From Cyclobacteriaceae bacterium (lineage in GTDB: Bacteria > Bacteroidota > Bacteroidia > Cytophagales > Cyclobacteriaceae): 64,000 nucleotides of DNA. The stretch covers positions 124,001 through 188,000 of the forward strand of contig JAEUUA010000001.1 of assembly GCA_016787755.1 (NCBI GenBank), written 5' to 3'. Shown here one piece after another: positions 25,937 to 34,736 of the stretch; within the stretch, counting starts at the first letter, position 1; the number at the start of each line of letters is the position of its first letter. Made by a program: the position numbers and the translations under genes. The notes under the pieces were generated by a model, which saw only the letters and a program-made list of their open reading frames with translations, was not told the DNA's origin and did no database searches.

Positions 25937-26764
25937 GCCATGAAGGAAGTCACGCTCTTCGTATTCTTCCGCTTCGATCGTAAAGTCATCGGCATCCATA
26001 AAGGCGGGAAACTTATCGCGATACGATTGTAATGCGTGAGCATTTAAGGCCAAGGTCTTGATTGCCTCAACGCCTTCTACTGAGAAAAATGAATCACCTT
26101 TAGGTCCAATGAAAGCCGAATGTCCATTGTACTCCACTCCATTGCCATCTAATCCTACCCGATTGACACCAACTGTATAACTTAAATTTTCAATCGCCCT
26201 TGCTTTTAGCAGGGTCTCCCACGCATTGCCGCGCACCATGGGCCAATTGGCAACATAAATCAAAACATCATACGATGGTTTCTTAAGCGAGGCATTCCAA
26301 CGATTGCGGCTCCACACCGGAAAACGCAAATCATAACAGATCAACGGACAAATCTTCCAGCCCTTCCAATGACCAATCAAAAGGCTTTCACCGGGAGTAT
26401 ACACCTGATGTTCTTCCGCCATGCGAAAGAGATGGCGCTTATCGTAGGTCTTATAATTTCCACCTGGCTCCATCCACAACAAACGGTTATAAAACCGATC
26501 GTGCACATTGGCAATAAAGCTTCCCAAAATAAGTGCCCCGGTCTGGTCTGCCATCTGCTTCATCCACTTAAAGGTGCGCATATTCATATGCTCGGCCAGT
26601 TTGGCAGCCTTCATGGTGAAGCCCGTAGTAAACATTTCGGGCAACACAATCACGTCTGTAGATTCCCCAATACTCCAGATTTTCTCCTCAAACATGGCCA
26701 AATTAGCTCCTGTGTCTTCCCAATGGAGTTCTGATTGAATAATGGTTATTTTTAAATCCTGCAT
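25928..26764 (-). CDS. Omega-amidase / nitrilase-superfamily amidohydrolase (YafV-like)
   Basis: 278 residues from MQDLKITIIQSELHWED; a longer frame to 26806 adds a Cys-rich leader that does not fit the family. The carbon-nitrogen hydrolase triad is visible: Glu43 (VLPEMFTTGF), Lys109 (YDKRHLF) and Cys143 (ICYDLRFP). YafV-like omega-amidases hydrolyse 2-oxoglutaramate and similar omega-amides. The next gene upstream on the same strand is a methionine/glutamine-type aminotransferase, and the two activities form a known pair (glutamine transaminase then omega-amidase) used to regenerate methionine from its keto acid. Cytosolic. Confidence 0.9.
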   Translation of the reverse strand: MQDLKITIIQSELHWEDTGANLAMFEEKIWSIGESTDVIVLPEMFTTGFTMKAAKLAEHMNMRTFKWMKQMADQTGALILGSFIANVHDRFYNRLLWMEPGGNYKTYDKRHLFRMAEEHQVYTPGESLLIGHWKGWKICPLICYDLRFPVWSRNRWNASLKKPSYDVLIYVANWPMVRGNAWETLLKARAIENLSYTVGVNRVGLDGNGVEYNGHSAFIGPKGDSFFSVEGVEAIKTLALNAHALQSYRDKFPAFMDADDFTIEAEEYEERDFLHGLS

Positions 26765-26836
26765 ATGATTGTAAACCGGATTGCAAAGAAAGCAATACAG
26801 GTTCAAATTTTGAACCCTTTGCTGAATAAAAACCCG

Positions 26837-27979
26837 TTAAAGTTTCCTAAGGATGGCTCCGGCCTTCTCCAGCGTCTCTTCACCTTTGGCAAAGCAAAAT
26901 CGCAAGAGTTGATGGTTTGCCTTGTCGTTGTAAAATGCCGAAACGGGGATGGGTGCTAACTTCTTCTCGTTGGTCATCCATTCAGCCATTTCCAGTTCAT
27001 TCTTTTCAGAAATTCCCTCATAAGACAGAAGTTGAAAATAGCTGCCGAAACATGGCAATGGTTTAAAGGATGAACCTTTAATCTGATCCAGAAAAAAATC
27101 CCGCTTTCGCTGATAGAATTTCCCGAGCTTAAGATAATTTTCAGGATTGTTTAGATACTCTGCAAGCGCCAATTGCACGGGTGTATTTACGCTAAACGCA
27201 ATAAACTGATGCGCTTTGCGGATTTCTCGGGTAAGATTTTCGGGAGCTACAGCATAGCCCACTTTCCAACCGGTAGCATGAAATGTTTTTCCAAAAGAAA
27301 ACACAGCCACACTTTGAGCCGCCAGTCTGGGAAATTTTAACACGCTTTGATGTTGTTGATTATCAAAAATGATGCGCTCATACACTTCATCACTTAACAC
27401 AATGATGTTTTTTTCAATGGCAATTTGCTCCAAGGTTTTCAAATCCTGTTCGCACAACACTGAACCTGTTGGGTTATGCGGGGTATTGATCATAACCATC
27501 CGCGTACGCGAGGTGATTTTACTTTTCACTTCTTGCCAATCGATCCCAAAATGAGGTGGAGTTAATTTGATGTGAATAGGAACTCCTCCGTTTAATCGAA
27601 TGGAAGGATCATACGAATCATAGGCAGGATCGAATAGAATCACTTCATCTCCAGCATTCACTAGTGCCGAGATGGTTGCAAACAAAGCTTCAGTGCCTCC
27701 TGCTGTTACGGTTACTTCTGTTTCAAAGTCGGTAGGCCGTTGAAAGCTCTTCATCACTACATCAGCGATTGCCTGACGAAGCAAAGGTGCACCAGGCATA
27801 GGTGCATATTGATTGTGCCCGGCCTTCAGGTTTTTATAAATCAATTCGATTAATTCTTCTGAAACAGGGAAATCTGGAAACCCTTGCGAAAGATTAATAG
27901 CACCTTGTTCTAACGCAAGCCGCGACATGACTGTGAAAATAGAAGTACCTACTTCAGGAAGACGAGAAACAATATTCAA
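26837..27979 (-). CDS. PLP-dependent aminotransferase (methionine aminotransferase-like)
   Basis: 380 residues of fold-type I. The PLP lysine is Lys231 in SFGKTFHATGWKVGY; other landmarks are NLSQGFPDFPVS, QYAPMPGAP, VTAGGTEALF, NTPHNPTGSVL and LSDEVYERIIF. The sequence pattern matches the YbdL/methionine aminotransferase group of kynurenine-type enzymes. Beside an omega-amidase gene this suggests transamination of the methionine keto acid using glutamine as donor. 73 bases separate it from the amidase. Substrate range remains inferred. Confidence 0.9.
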   Translation of the reverse strand: MNIVSRLPEVGTSIFTVMSRLALEQGAINLSQGFPDFPVSEELIELIYKNLKAGHNQYAPMPGAPLLRQAIADVVMKSFQRPTDFETEVTVTAGGTEALFATISALVNAGDEVILFDPAYDSYDPSIRLNGGVPIHIKLTPPHFGIDWQEVKSKITSRTRMVMINTPHNPTGSVLCEQDLKTLEQIAIEKNIIVLSDEVYERIIFDNQQHQSVLKFPRLAAQSVAVFSFGKTFHATGWKVGYAVAPENLTREIRKAHQFIAFSVNTPVQLALAEYLNNPENYLKLGKFYQRKRDFFLDQIKGSSFKPLPCFGSYFQLLSYEGISEKNELEMAEWMTNEKKLAPIPVSAFYNDKANHQLLRFCFAKGEETLEKAGAILRKL

Positions 27980-27989
27980 AATACTGATT

Positions 27990-28547
27990 TTATCTTTTCA
28001 AGGGTGCAAGAATGCGATAGTCCGTATCAACAATCCCTTTGCTTATGTTGGTCAACTTACCTTTGATCATTCTCTTTTTCAGGGAGGTAAGGTAATCAAT
28101 AAACAACTTACCTTCAATGTGATCATACTCATGCTGAATTATGCGCGCCTGCATACCGTCAAATGTTTCTTCATGCAGCCTCCAGTTTTCATCATAATAC
28201 CTAAGATGAATTTTCTCAGGTCTCCAAACATCTTCCCGCACGTTGGGGATACTTAAACAGCCCTCTTCAAACTCCCACTCTTTACCTTCTTCATCCAGCA
28301 TCACAGCATTGACAAATATCTTTTTAAACTCTGTTAGGGTGGGTTCATCATCCAGCGTGCTGCCATCCACCACAAACAATCGAATACTTTTTCCAATTTG
28401 CGGAGCTGCTAGTCCTATCCCATGCGCTGCATGCATCGTCTCATACATGTCGCGGATTAATTCGGTTAAATCAGTCCCTACTTTTATATCGGCTGCACGC
28501 TTGCGCAGCACAGCATCCCCATACATTACAATCGGATAAATCATCAA
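27990..28547 (-). CDS. def: Peptide deformylase
   Basis: 185 residues. It removes the formyl group from new proteins and uses Fe2+ or Zn2+. All three motifs are visible: GIGLAAPQIGK (about 43-53), EEGCLSIP (about 97-104) with the metal-binding Cys, and QHEYDHIEGKLF (about 135-146) with the metal-binding His pair. The start could be the first or second Met of MMIYPI. It lies 10 bases upstream of the aminotransferase stop-to-start boundary on the same strand, hence possibly co-transcribed. Confidence 0.97.
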   Translation of the reverse strand: MMIYPIVMYGDAVLRKRAADIKVGTDLTELIRDMYETMHAAHGIGLAAPQIGKSIRLFVVDGSTLDDEPTLTEFKKIFVNAVMLDEEGKEWEFEEGCLSIPNVREDVWRPEKIHLRYYDENWRLHEETFDGMQARIIQHEYDHIEGKLFIDYLTSLKKRMIKGKLTNISKGIVDTDYRILAPLKR

Positions 28548-28590
28548 TTAAAACTTTTGAAATGCAAAGGTATCAAAGCTTTTCAAGCTT

Positions 28591-29007
28591 TTAAAGGCTC
28601 TTCATTTGCAAATAATCCTGCAAAATCAGGGTGGCGCTAATCTTGTCTACATTTCCTTTCACCTGCCGATCTTTTTTCTTCATTCCCCCATCAATCATCG
28701 CGCGCTGCGCCATGGAACTTGTAAAGCGCTCATCAATAGTTTGAATAGGTTTGGATGGAAATGTGGTATTAAACACTTCAATAAATTTTCTTACAGAAGG
28801 GGCTGTTGCTGAATCGGTATTATCCAATTGACGTGGCAGGCCAATAACCACCTCATCTACTGTCTCGTTTTGAAAATATTTTTTTAAGTAGTCAACTAAT
28901 CCGATCGTTTCAACAGTATCAAGTGAGGTCGCAATAATCCGCAGCGGATCAGTAACAGCCAAGCCCGTGCGTTTCACTCCATAATCAATTGCAAGAATTC
29001 TACCCAT
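28591..29007 (-). CDS. ruvX: RuvX/YqgF RNase H-fold nuclease
   Basis: 138 residues, normal length. Motifs are ILAIDYGVKRTGLAVTDPL at the N terminus (catalytic Asp in DYG), EVVIGLPRQLD in the middle and IQTIDERFTSSMAQ near 95-110 (second acid). Family members are Holliday-junction-resolvase-like nucleases acting on rRNA 5' end maturation and possibly DNA. It lies upstream of def on the same strand with a 43-base gap and downstream of the RIC-like gene. Confidence 0.93.
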   Translation of the reverse strand: MGRILAIDYGVKRTGLAVTDPLRIIATSLDTVETIGLVDYLKKYFQNETVDEVVIGLPRQLDNTDSATAPSVRKFIEVFNTTFPSKPIQTIDERFTSSMAQRAMIDGGMKKKDRQVKGNVDKISATLILQDYLQMKSL

Positions 29008-29028
29008 TTGGGGGTTTTGAGGAGAAGA

Positions 29029-29787
29029 TCAATTTAACTTAGACCGCTCAAAAAATTTCTTCTTTACTTCGTTTTCAAGAGCCATCGCTTTAGGGAAAAG
29101 AATTTCATTTTCGACCCTAGCATGCACTTGCAACCTTTTTTCAAACTGAATTAGCTCCGCATAAATAACTTTCACATGCAAGGGAGCATCCGGGATTAGC
29201 AAATAATTCTTTGTTATTTTTCGAATACCCGCCATCTCATCATCGTGCCCTTCATGCTCTATAGCACACTTTTGTAAGGAATTTTTCTCCATCTGATGAT
29301 AGAGCTTTCCAGGATTAAATTTGCCAACCGAAGCGCGTTCCAGTATCTTAATATACTTGAACAAGGTATCCTCTTCTTCGTAGATGTGGTGAATAAAATC
29401 TTCCAGAAACAAGGGAAATAAAGTTTTTAAATCCCGCTCAACAGAATTATAGGATTCATGATTGGCTTTAAAACTCTCGACTAATCGCCCAATGTAAGGC
29501 AACTTTTGTTTTATAAATAAATAATGCGAGTGTTTCAGGTATTCGATGATCAAATCAATTGGATAGGTCACTAAGGGCAAATCTGATTCCCTAAAATTTT
29601 GACCGGGAGACTCCAACTCGCGCACAACGGTCTCTACACTCAATCCCTTTTGCAGGCAAACCTGTTCGAGTGTTTCTTCTGTATATTCATAAAATTTGAT
29701 ACCGAAATAGAATAGTACATGGGCCCGAATACTCTCCTGATCTACCAACTCCGCTATTCTTCTATGCTTTAAGGCAACTTTTTCCAT
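29029..29787 (-). CDS. Hemerythrin-domain protein, RIC/YtfE-like
   Basis: 252 residues. The C-terminal two thirds carry the histidine/glutamate pattern of RIC (repair of iron centres, YtfE/ScdA/DnrN) di-iron proteins: LKHSHYLF (His86, His88), His110, FIHHIYEEED (His133/134, Glu137-139), EHEGHDDEM (His178, His181) and VHARVENEILFP (His222, Glu226). The N-terminal part (about 9-60) looks like the small ScdA_N domain (RIAELVDQESIRAHVLFYFG), but where that domain normally has adjacent cysteines after GI(D)F it reads FYEYTEETLEQVC. RIC proteins release iron to mend Fe-S clusters after nitric oxide or oxidant damage. Divergent from the protease gene. Confidence 0.82.
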   Translation of the reverse strand: MEKVALKHRRIAELVDQESIRAHVLFYFGIKFYEYTEETLEQVCLQKGLSVETVVRELESPGQNFRESDLPLVTYPIDLIIEYLKHSHYLFIKQKLPYIGRLVESFKANHESYNSVERDLKTLFPLFLEDFIHHIYEEEDTLFKYIKILERASVGKFNPGKLYHQMEKNSLQKCAIEHEGHDDEMAGIRKITKNYLLIPDAPLHVKVIYAELIQFEKRLQVHARVENEILFPKAMALENEVKKKFFERSKLN

Positions 29788-29883
29788 TGATGGGTAAATA
29801 TAGTAAACTCATTTTTAGCTAAAATCTAACCTTAACAATTAATTTGGTGGTGCGTTAAAGAACTAATATTGTAACGAAATAGT

Positions 29884-31509
29884 ATGGAGGAGCAGAAGAA
29901 TTCATCGTATCAGATCAGTTTACCCTTGATTTTGTGTATTGGCCTTGCCGCAGGAGTGCTGATTGGAGCCAGTCTAACCAATAAAAGTGGCTCAGAGGAC
30001 ATTAGCAATGACGTTCAAAAATTCAGAGAGGTTTTGAGTTTGGTGAAAAACGAATATGTTGATAAAGCAGAAACCAGTATGCTGGTGGAAGATGCTATTG
30101 GACATATGTTGGGAAAATTAGATCCCCACTCTTCGTATATCTCTGCGCAAGATCAGGTGGCAGCCAATGAGGACTTGCAAGGTAATTTTGAGGGGATTGG
30201 AATTGAATTTAATATTTTTCATGATACACTTGTGGTAGTGGGTGCCCTGAGTGGTGGCCCCTCCGAATCCGTTGGGTTACGCTCGGGAGATAAGATTGTA
30301 AAAGTAAACGATACCAATATTGCCAGCATTGGGTTATCAAATCGGGACGTACAAAAATATCTGAAAGGGCCTAAGGGAACAGAAGTAAAAATTGAAGTAA
30401 TACGAAATGGCATTAAAGAACCAATTCTCTTCACCATCATTCGTGATAAAATACCTCAATTTTCAGTAGATGCAGCGTATATGGTCACTCCTGAGATCGG
30501 TTATATCAAAGTGAATCGATTTTCTCAAACTACTCATCAGGAAGTTAAAGAAGCGATTGAAAAATTGAAAAAAGAAGGCATGAGCAAGTTGGTTCTTGAT
30601 TTACAAGGAAATCCTGGCGGGTATTTGGATCAGGCGGTGGGGATTGCCGATGAGTTTTTACAAAAAGGGGAACAGATTGTTTTTACAAAGGGACAGGAGA
30701 AGAAATATGACGAAGACCATGGTGCCACGGCTGCCGGAGATTTTGAGCGAGGCGAATTGATCGTGCTCGTGAATGAAAGCAGTGCTTCAGCATCTGAAAT
30801 TGTTGCGGGTGCTTTGCAAGACAATGATCGGGCACTTATTGTAGGTCGCAGATCCTATGGGAAAGGATTGGTGCAACGCCCGTTCAGATTGAATGATGGC
30901 TCGGAATTAAGACTTACCATTTCACGATACTATACTCCCAGTGGCCGTTCTATCCAAAAACCGTATGATGACTTGGACGAGTACGATAAAGATATTACAA
31001 AGCGGTATAAGCATGGCGAATTCTTCTCGGCAGATAGCATCCAATTTAATGATTCCTTAAAATTCGAAACTACGAATGGCCGTTCCGTATATGGTGGTGG
31101 TGGAATTATGCCTGATTATTTTGTTCCGTTGGATACAACAAACACAAGCAAGTATTTCAATCGGTTGTTTAATGCAAACGTACTGCGCGAATATGCTTTT
31201 ACATTTGCCGAACAAAATCAAGCTCACTTAAAAGAAAAGGGATACAATGAATACCTTACAAGCTTTGAGGTGAATGATGCCATGCTTAGCCGGGTAGTGG
31301 TAATGGGTATCAAAAATAAAATAGACCCGCAGCCCAAAGATCTCGAGAAAAATAAACGTTTATTTCAAATCTATTTGAAAGCAGAAATTTCACGAAACAT
31401 ATGGGATAATAAAAGTTTCTATCCCATCATAAACGAAACCAACGAAGTGTTACAACAGGCTATTAAATTATTTGATCGAATACCTGAATTGAATCGGACT
31501 AAGATGTAA
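29884..31509 (+). CDS. C-terminal processing peptidase (S41 family)
   Basis: 541 residues. A membrane-anchoring N-terminal helix (about 12-30) is followed by the cap region, a PDZ domain (about 95-175; GDKIVKVNDTNIASIGLSNR) and the tail-specific protease domain. The catalytic Ser lies in NESSASASEIVAGALQD (about residue 300) and the Lys in RRSYGKGLVQRP (about 326). It degrades or trims periplasmic proteins from their C termini. An imperfect promoter (TTTG, 17 bases, TAATATTG at 29864-29871) precedes it. Two hairpins lacking a U-tract follow the stop. Confidence 0.93.
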   Translation: MEEQKNSSYQISLPLILCIGLAAGVLIGASLTNKSGSEDISNDVQKFREVLSLVKNEYVDKAETSMLVEDAIGHMLGKLDPHSSYISAQDQVAANEDLQGNFEGIGIEFNIFHDTLVVVGALSGGPSESVGLRSGDKIVKVNDTNIASIGLSNRDVQKYLKGPKGTEVKIEVIRNGIKEPILFTIIRDKIPQFSVDAAYMVTPEIGYIKVNRFSQTTHQEVKEAIEKLKKEGMSKLVLDLQGNPGGYLDQAVGIADEFLQKGEQIVFTKGQEKKYDEDHGATAAGDFERGELIVLVNESSASASEIVAGALQDNDRALIVGRRSYGKGLVQRPFRLNDGSELRLTISRYYTPSGRSIQKPYDDLDEYDKDITKRYKHGEFFSADSIQFNDSLKFETTNGRSVYGGGGIMPDYFVPLDTTNTSKYFNRLFNANVLREYAFTFAEQNQAHLKEKGYNEYLTSFEVNDAMLSRVVVMGIKNKIDPQPKDLEKNKRLFQIYLKAEISRNIWDNKSFYPIINETNEVLQQAIKLFDRIPELNRTKM

Positions 31510-31529
31510 TTGGAAATACAATTTTTAAG

Positions 31530-31592
31530 TGAGTCGAGGCGGGCTTAAGTAATAACTTGACTCAGTAGAATGCTTGCTCATATTCGCAAGCA
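31530..31592 (+). other. Two intergenic hairpins after the S41 protease gene
   Basis: TGAGTC (31530-31535) pairs with GACTCA (31559-31564) around an inner AAGT/ACTT dyad, then TGCTTGC (31571-31577) pairs with GCAAGCA (31586-31592) with an 8-base loop. Neither is followed by a run of T, so they are not standard terminators. They may stabilise the 3' end of the mRNA. Confidence 0.4.
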
Positions 31593-31662
31593 CTATACTA
31601 GTACAACAATTCAGTCTATGCCTGAATAAATTTTCCTAACTTTCGATATAAATCTTTAGACC

Positions 31663-32856
31663 ATGTACTATCATCGACTTGGAAATATTCCGCATAAGCG
31701 CCATACACAATTCAGGCAGCCTGATGGCAGTTTGTATAAAGAAGAATTAGTAAGCTCGGAAGGGTTTTCTGGAATTTATTCCAATCTCTATCACATCAAT
31801 CCGCCCACGCGCATTAAGGCCGTTAAAGATCCTGTTAAGTACGGCCCAAAAATAATTCAGGATTACGCACTGCGGCAAACGCACTTAAATACGTCTAAGG
31901 TTACTACTACCGGAGATGATTATTTAACTGCGCGTAAAGTGCTCCTCGCGAATAACGATTGTTCTATTTCTATCTGTTCGCCCATGCAACGAAAAATGGA
32001 TTACTTCTATAAAAATGCGGAAGGTGACGAAGTGCTTTATGTTCATGATGGAAAAGGAGTTTTGTTTTCTCAGTTTGGAAAATTAGAAATTCATCAGGGA
32101 GATTATGTGGTTATTCCACGCACCGTGATTTACAAATTAGAATTTGAGGAAGGTCCGTTGCGTTTGTTGATCATTGAATCTTCTTCGCCTGTGGAAACTG
32201 TAAAGCGATACAGAAATCAACTCGGTCAGTTAGGTGAACATTCACCGTATTGCGAACGAGACATTCGCCCTCCCAATAAATTAATTACTGATACCAGTAA
32301 GGGTGAGTTTTTGATGAAGATCAAAAAGCAAGGCTACTTGCATCAATACATGTATGACTATAGCCCGCTTGACCTTGTGGGTTGGGATGGCTTTCTATGG
32401 CCATATGCTTTTTCCATTCATGATTTTGAACCAATAACGGGTCGCATTCATCAACCACCCCCCGTGCATCAGACTTTCCAGGCGCACAATTTTGTAATCT
32501 GTTCCTTTGTGCCGCGTTTGTTCGACTACCATCCACTTTCCATACCCGCGCCTTATAATCACAGCAATATCGATAGCGATGAAGTGTTGTATTATGCAGA
32601 AGGAAATTTTATGAGTCGCAGAGGAATTGAGCGTGGATCATTCACCTTGCATCCGGGTGGCTTACCTCATGGACCGCATCCGGGCACGGTTGAAAAAAGT
32701 ATTGGCGCAAAAGAAACACATGAGTTGGCCGTAATGGTCGATACATTTCGCCCTTTATTCCTTACGGAAGATTCATTACAATTTTTAGATAAGAATTATC
32801 CTATGAGTTGGACGGATAACTCAGGTGAAGGATTTCATGAAGTGAATACGCCATAA
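31663..32856 (+). CDS. hmgA: Homogentisate 1,2-dioxygenase
   Basis: 397 residues. It opens the ring of homogentisate using Fe2+ and O2 in phenylalanine/tyrosine breakdown. The protein begins MYYHRLGNIPHKRHTQFRQ, and the double-cupin core shows IHQGDYVVIPRTVIYKLEFE, TGRIHQPPPVHQTFQAHNF and FTLHPGGLPHGPHPG with the metal-binding His/Glu set. No fumarylacetoacetase or maleylacetoacetate isomerase gene is next to it here. The preceding gap shows TAACTTTC, a poor -7 box. Length is close to the shorter bacterial form. Confidence 0.93.
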   Translation: MYYHRLGNIPHKRHTQFRQPDGSLYKEELVSSEGFSGIYSNLYHINPPTRIKAVKDPVKYGPKIIQDYALRQTHLNTSKVTTTGDDYLTARKVLLANNDCSISICSPMQRKMDYFYKNAEGDEVLYVHDGKGVLFSQFGKLEIHQGDYVVIPRTVIYKLEFEEGPLRLLIIESSSPVETVKRYRNQLGQLGEHSPYCERDIRPPNKLITDTSKGEFLMKIKKQGYLHQYMYDYSPLDLVGWDGFLWPYAFSIHDFEPITGRIHQPPPVHQTFQAHNFVICSFVPRLFDYHPLSIPAPYNHSNIDSDEVLYYAEGNFMSRRGIERGSFTLHPGGLPHGPHPGTVEKSIGAKETHELAVMVDTFRPLFLTEDSLQFLDKNYPMSWTDNSGEGFHEVNTP

Positions 32857-32864
32857 ATGATATT

Positions 32865-32902
32865 ACCGCAGATTGTGCTGATACTCGCAGATTAATTTCT
32901 GC
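32865..32902. repeat. CGCAGATT direct repeat with dyad
   Basis: CGCAGATT occurs at 32867-32874 and again at 32886-32893, and the second copy sits in GCAGATTAATTTCTGC, a short inverted repeat. It resembles dispersed CGCAGATT-rich intergenic sequence I recall from Bacteroidota genomes. No coding potential. Confidence 0.3.
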
Positions 32903-32966
32903 TCAAATCAGAAAGGCCTGCAGGGAGAATAAATTTGAAATATTGTTAAAACTAATTTGTGACCAT

Positions 32967-33674
32967 ATGAAAAACATAATCACACTACTCTTGCTTTGCG
33001 CTTCATTATCGATCCAATCTCAGAATCTTGAGGGTGCCTGGCAAAGTGGGTCAGATGAAAATCATATTGTTATGATTGTTGCCGGAAAGTTTTTTTCAGC
33101 AGCAGTTTACAATAAAAAAACAGGCGCATACATTGGCACGTGTGGCGGCACATGGAGCATTGAGAAAAATCACTTCATTGAAGTGCATGAATTTAATACG
33201 ATGCACCCGGAATGGATTGGCACCGAACAAAAATCAGAAGTTAAATTGAAGGGAAACCAACTTACGTTCAAAACGAAAGACAGAACTGATGAATTCTCTC
33301 GTCTGGATAATGGCACACCCGGTGCTTTATCAGGCGCATGGTTAATTACCGGACGCGTAACAGATAATGGCCAACAAAAAATGACACCCGGTGCACGTAG
33401 AACGATGAAGATACTTTCAGGTACCCGGTTTCAGTGGATTGCTTATAATGTAGATACAAAAGAATTTTTTGGGACGGGTGGAGGAACCTATACAACCCTT
33501 GATGGCAAATACACCGAAACCATTGAAGTGTTTTCGCGAGATAACAGCCGCGTGGGCGCAAACCTTGAGTTTGATTATTCCATTAAAGAGGGTGACTGGC
33601 ATCATAGTGGCAAGAGCAGCAAGGGCGATCCCATCAATGAAATTTGGTCGAAGCGCGAAAAGATTGGGTTGTAA
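32967..33674 (+). CDS. Secreted protein with internal duplication
   Basis: 235 residues from MKNIITLLLLCASLSIQSQ, a signal peptide with a probable cleavage after SQS; an earlier start at 32943 would bury it. The mature part is made of two similar beta-rich halves, each starting LEGAW or LSGAW and containing YNKKTGAYIGTCGGTW or YNVDTKEFFGTGGGTY. The pattern resembles lipocalin-like secreted proteins of Bacteroidota, which I recall only as membrane or secreted protein of unknown function. It lies after hmgA on the same strand with a 110-base gap containing a repeat. Confidence 0.78.
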   Translation: MKNIITLLLLCASLSIQSQNLEGAWQSGSDENHIVMIVAGKFFSAAVYNKKTGAYIGTCGGTWSIEKNHFIEVHEFNTMHPEWIGTEQKSEVKLKGNQLTFKTKDRTDEFSRLDNGTPGALSGAWLITGRVTDNGQQKMTPGARRTMKILSGTRFQWIAYNVDTKEFFGTGGGTYTTLDGKYTETIEVFSRDNSRVGANLEFDYSIKEGDWHHSGKSSKGDPINEIWSKREKIGL

Positions 33675-33682
33675 AATCACCC

Positions 33683-34147
33683 ATGCATAATTTAACAATG
33701 GATAAATACTCGCTCCCTATCCAAGTTCGCTGGTCTGACATTGATCAGAACCGTCATCTTCGTCATTCGGCTTATTATGATTATGGAGCCACCGTGCGAA
33801 TCGCGTGTTTCTCCGATCATGGTTTAACGAATTTAAAGTTTGAAGAACTTCGCATGGGTCCTATTCTCTTTCGCGAGGAAGCTATCTTTAAAAGAGAAAT
33901 AAAATTTGAAGACAAAATCACAGTAGATTTAGTGGTGACCAAAGCAACCCCTGATTTTAGTCGGTGGAGTATTCGTCATCATCTTTACAAGGATGACGGA
34001 ACCTTATGTGCAATCATTAATATGGATGGCGCCTGGATTGATATGCTTACCCGCAAACTAGCCATACCCGATCGTTTTATTCAAGATGTCTTTGACGACT
34101 TTCCTAAAGCATCGGACTTCGAAACAATCATCAGGACTAAAAAATAA
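33683..34147 (+). CDS. Acyl-CoA thioesterase, hotdog fold
   Basis: About 154 residues, of the 4-hydroxybenzoyl-CoA thioesterase type. The signature VRWSDIDQNRHLRHSAYYDYGA contains the catalytic-acid position (Asp in SDID). Start is ATG 33683 (MHNLTMDKYS) or 33698 (MDKYSLPIQ), both just after the previous stop at 33674; the frame also runs back into that gene. It hydrolyses a CoA thioester, substrate unknown. It converges on purN with no spacer. Confidence 0.88.
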   Translation: MHNLTMDKYSLPIQVRWSDIDQNRHLRHSAYYDYGATVRIACFSDHGLTNLKFEELRMGPILFREEAIFKREIKFEDKITVDLVVTKATPDFSRWSIRHHLYKDDGTLCAIINMDGAWIDMLTRKLAIPDRFIQDVFDDFPKASDFETIIRTKK

Positions 34148-34723
34148 TTACTGATTTACCCACTTTTCAATTTCGGGGGGATAGTGGGTATGTTCAAGTG
34201 CTTGTACTTTCTCAGCAATTAAAAAAGGCGTATCAGTGGGTAGCACATTGCAGGTTGTCTGAAAAATAATTTTACCTTCATCATACTTTTCGTTTACTTC
34301 ATGAAGCGTTATTCCGGTTTGCGTTTCATTGGCAGCTTTCACTGCTTCATGCACTTTTATCCCATACATGCCCTTGCCCCCAAACTTTGGCAGCAAAGCA
34401 GGATGAATGTTTATAATGCGATTAGGAAAGGCTTTAATCAAATTGATGGGGATCATCCAAAGAAAACCAGCCAACACAATGTGCGTTATCTCTGCTTCTT
34501 TCAGCCAGATCAATACTTCATCGCTTTCACGGAATTGGTTCCTCGTAAATATACGTGTGGGAATATTAAACTTAATTGCCCGCTGTAATCCTTGTGCCCC
34601 TGAATTATTACTAAGCACTAATCCAACTTTAATTGATGAATGATCTTTAAAATAGGAAAATATTTTTTCAGCATTAGATCCATTACCAGAAAGAAAAACT
34701 GCAATCCGCGCGGGTTGATTCAT
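34148..34723 (-). CDS. purN: Phosphoribosylglycinamide formyltransferase PurN
   Basis: 191 residues, the usual length of the folate-dependent GAR transformylase. It transfers a formyl group from 10-formyl-tetrahydrofolate in the third step of de novo purine synthesis. Motifs are AVFLSGNGSNAEKIF (phosphate loop), IVLAGFLWMIP, IINIHPALLPKFGGKGMYG with catalytic Asn and His, GITLHEVNEKYDEGKII with the catalytic Asp. Downstream of the prenyltransferase gene with a 13-base gap on the same strand, and convergent with the thioesterase. Confidence 0.95.
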   Translation of the reverse strand: MNQPARIAVFLSGNGSNAEKIFSYFKDHSSIKVGLVLSNNSGAQGLQRAIKFNIPTRIFTRNQFRESDEVLIWLKEAEITHIVLAGFLWMIPINLIKAFPNRIINIHPALLPKFGGKGMYGIKVHEAVKAANETQTGITLHEVNEKYDEGKIIFQTTCNVLPTDTPFLIAEKVQALEHTHYPPEIEKWVNQ

Positions 34724-34736
34724 GAAGACAAAGGAA

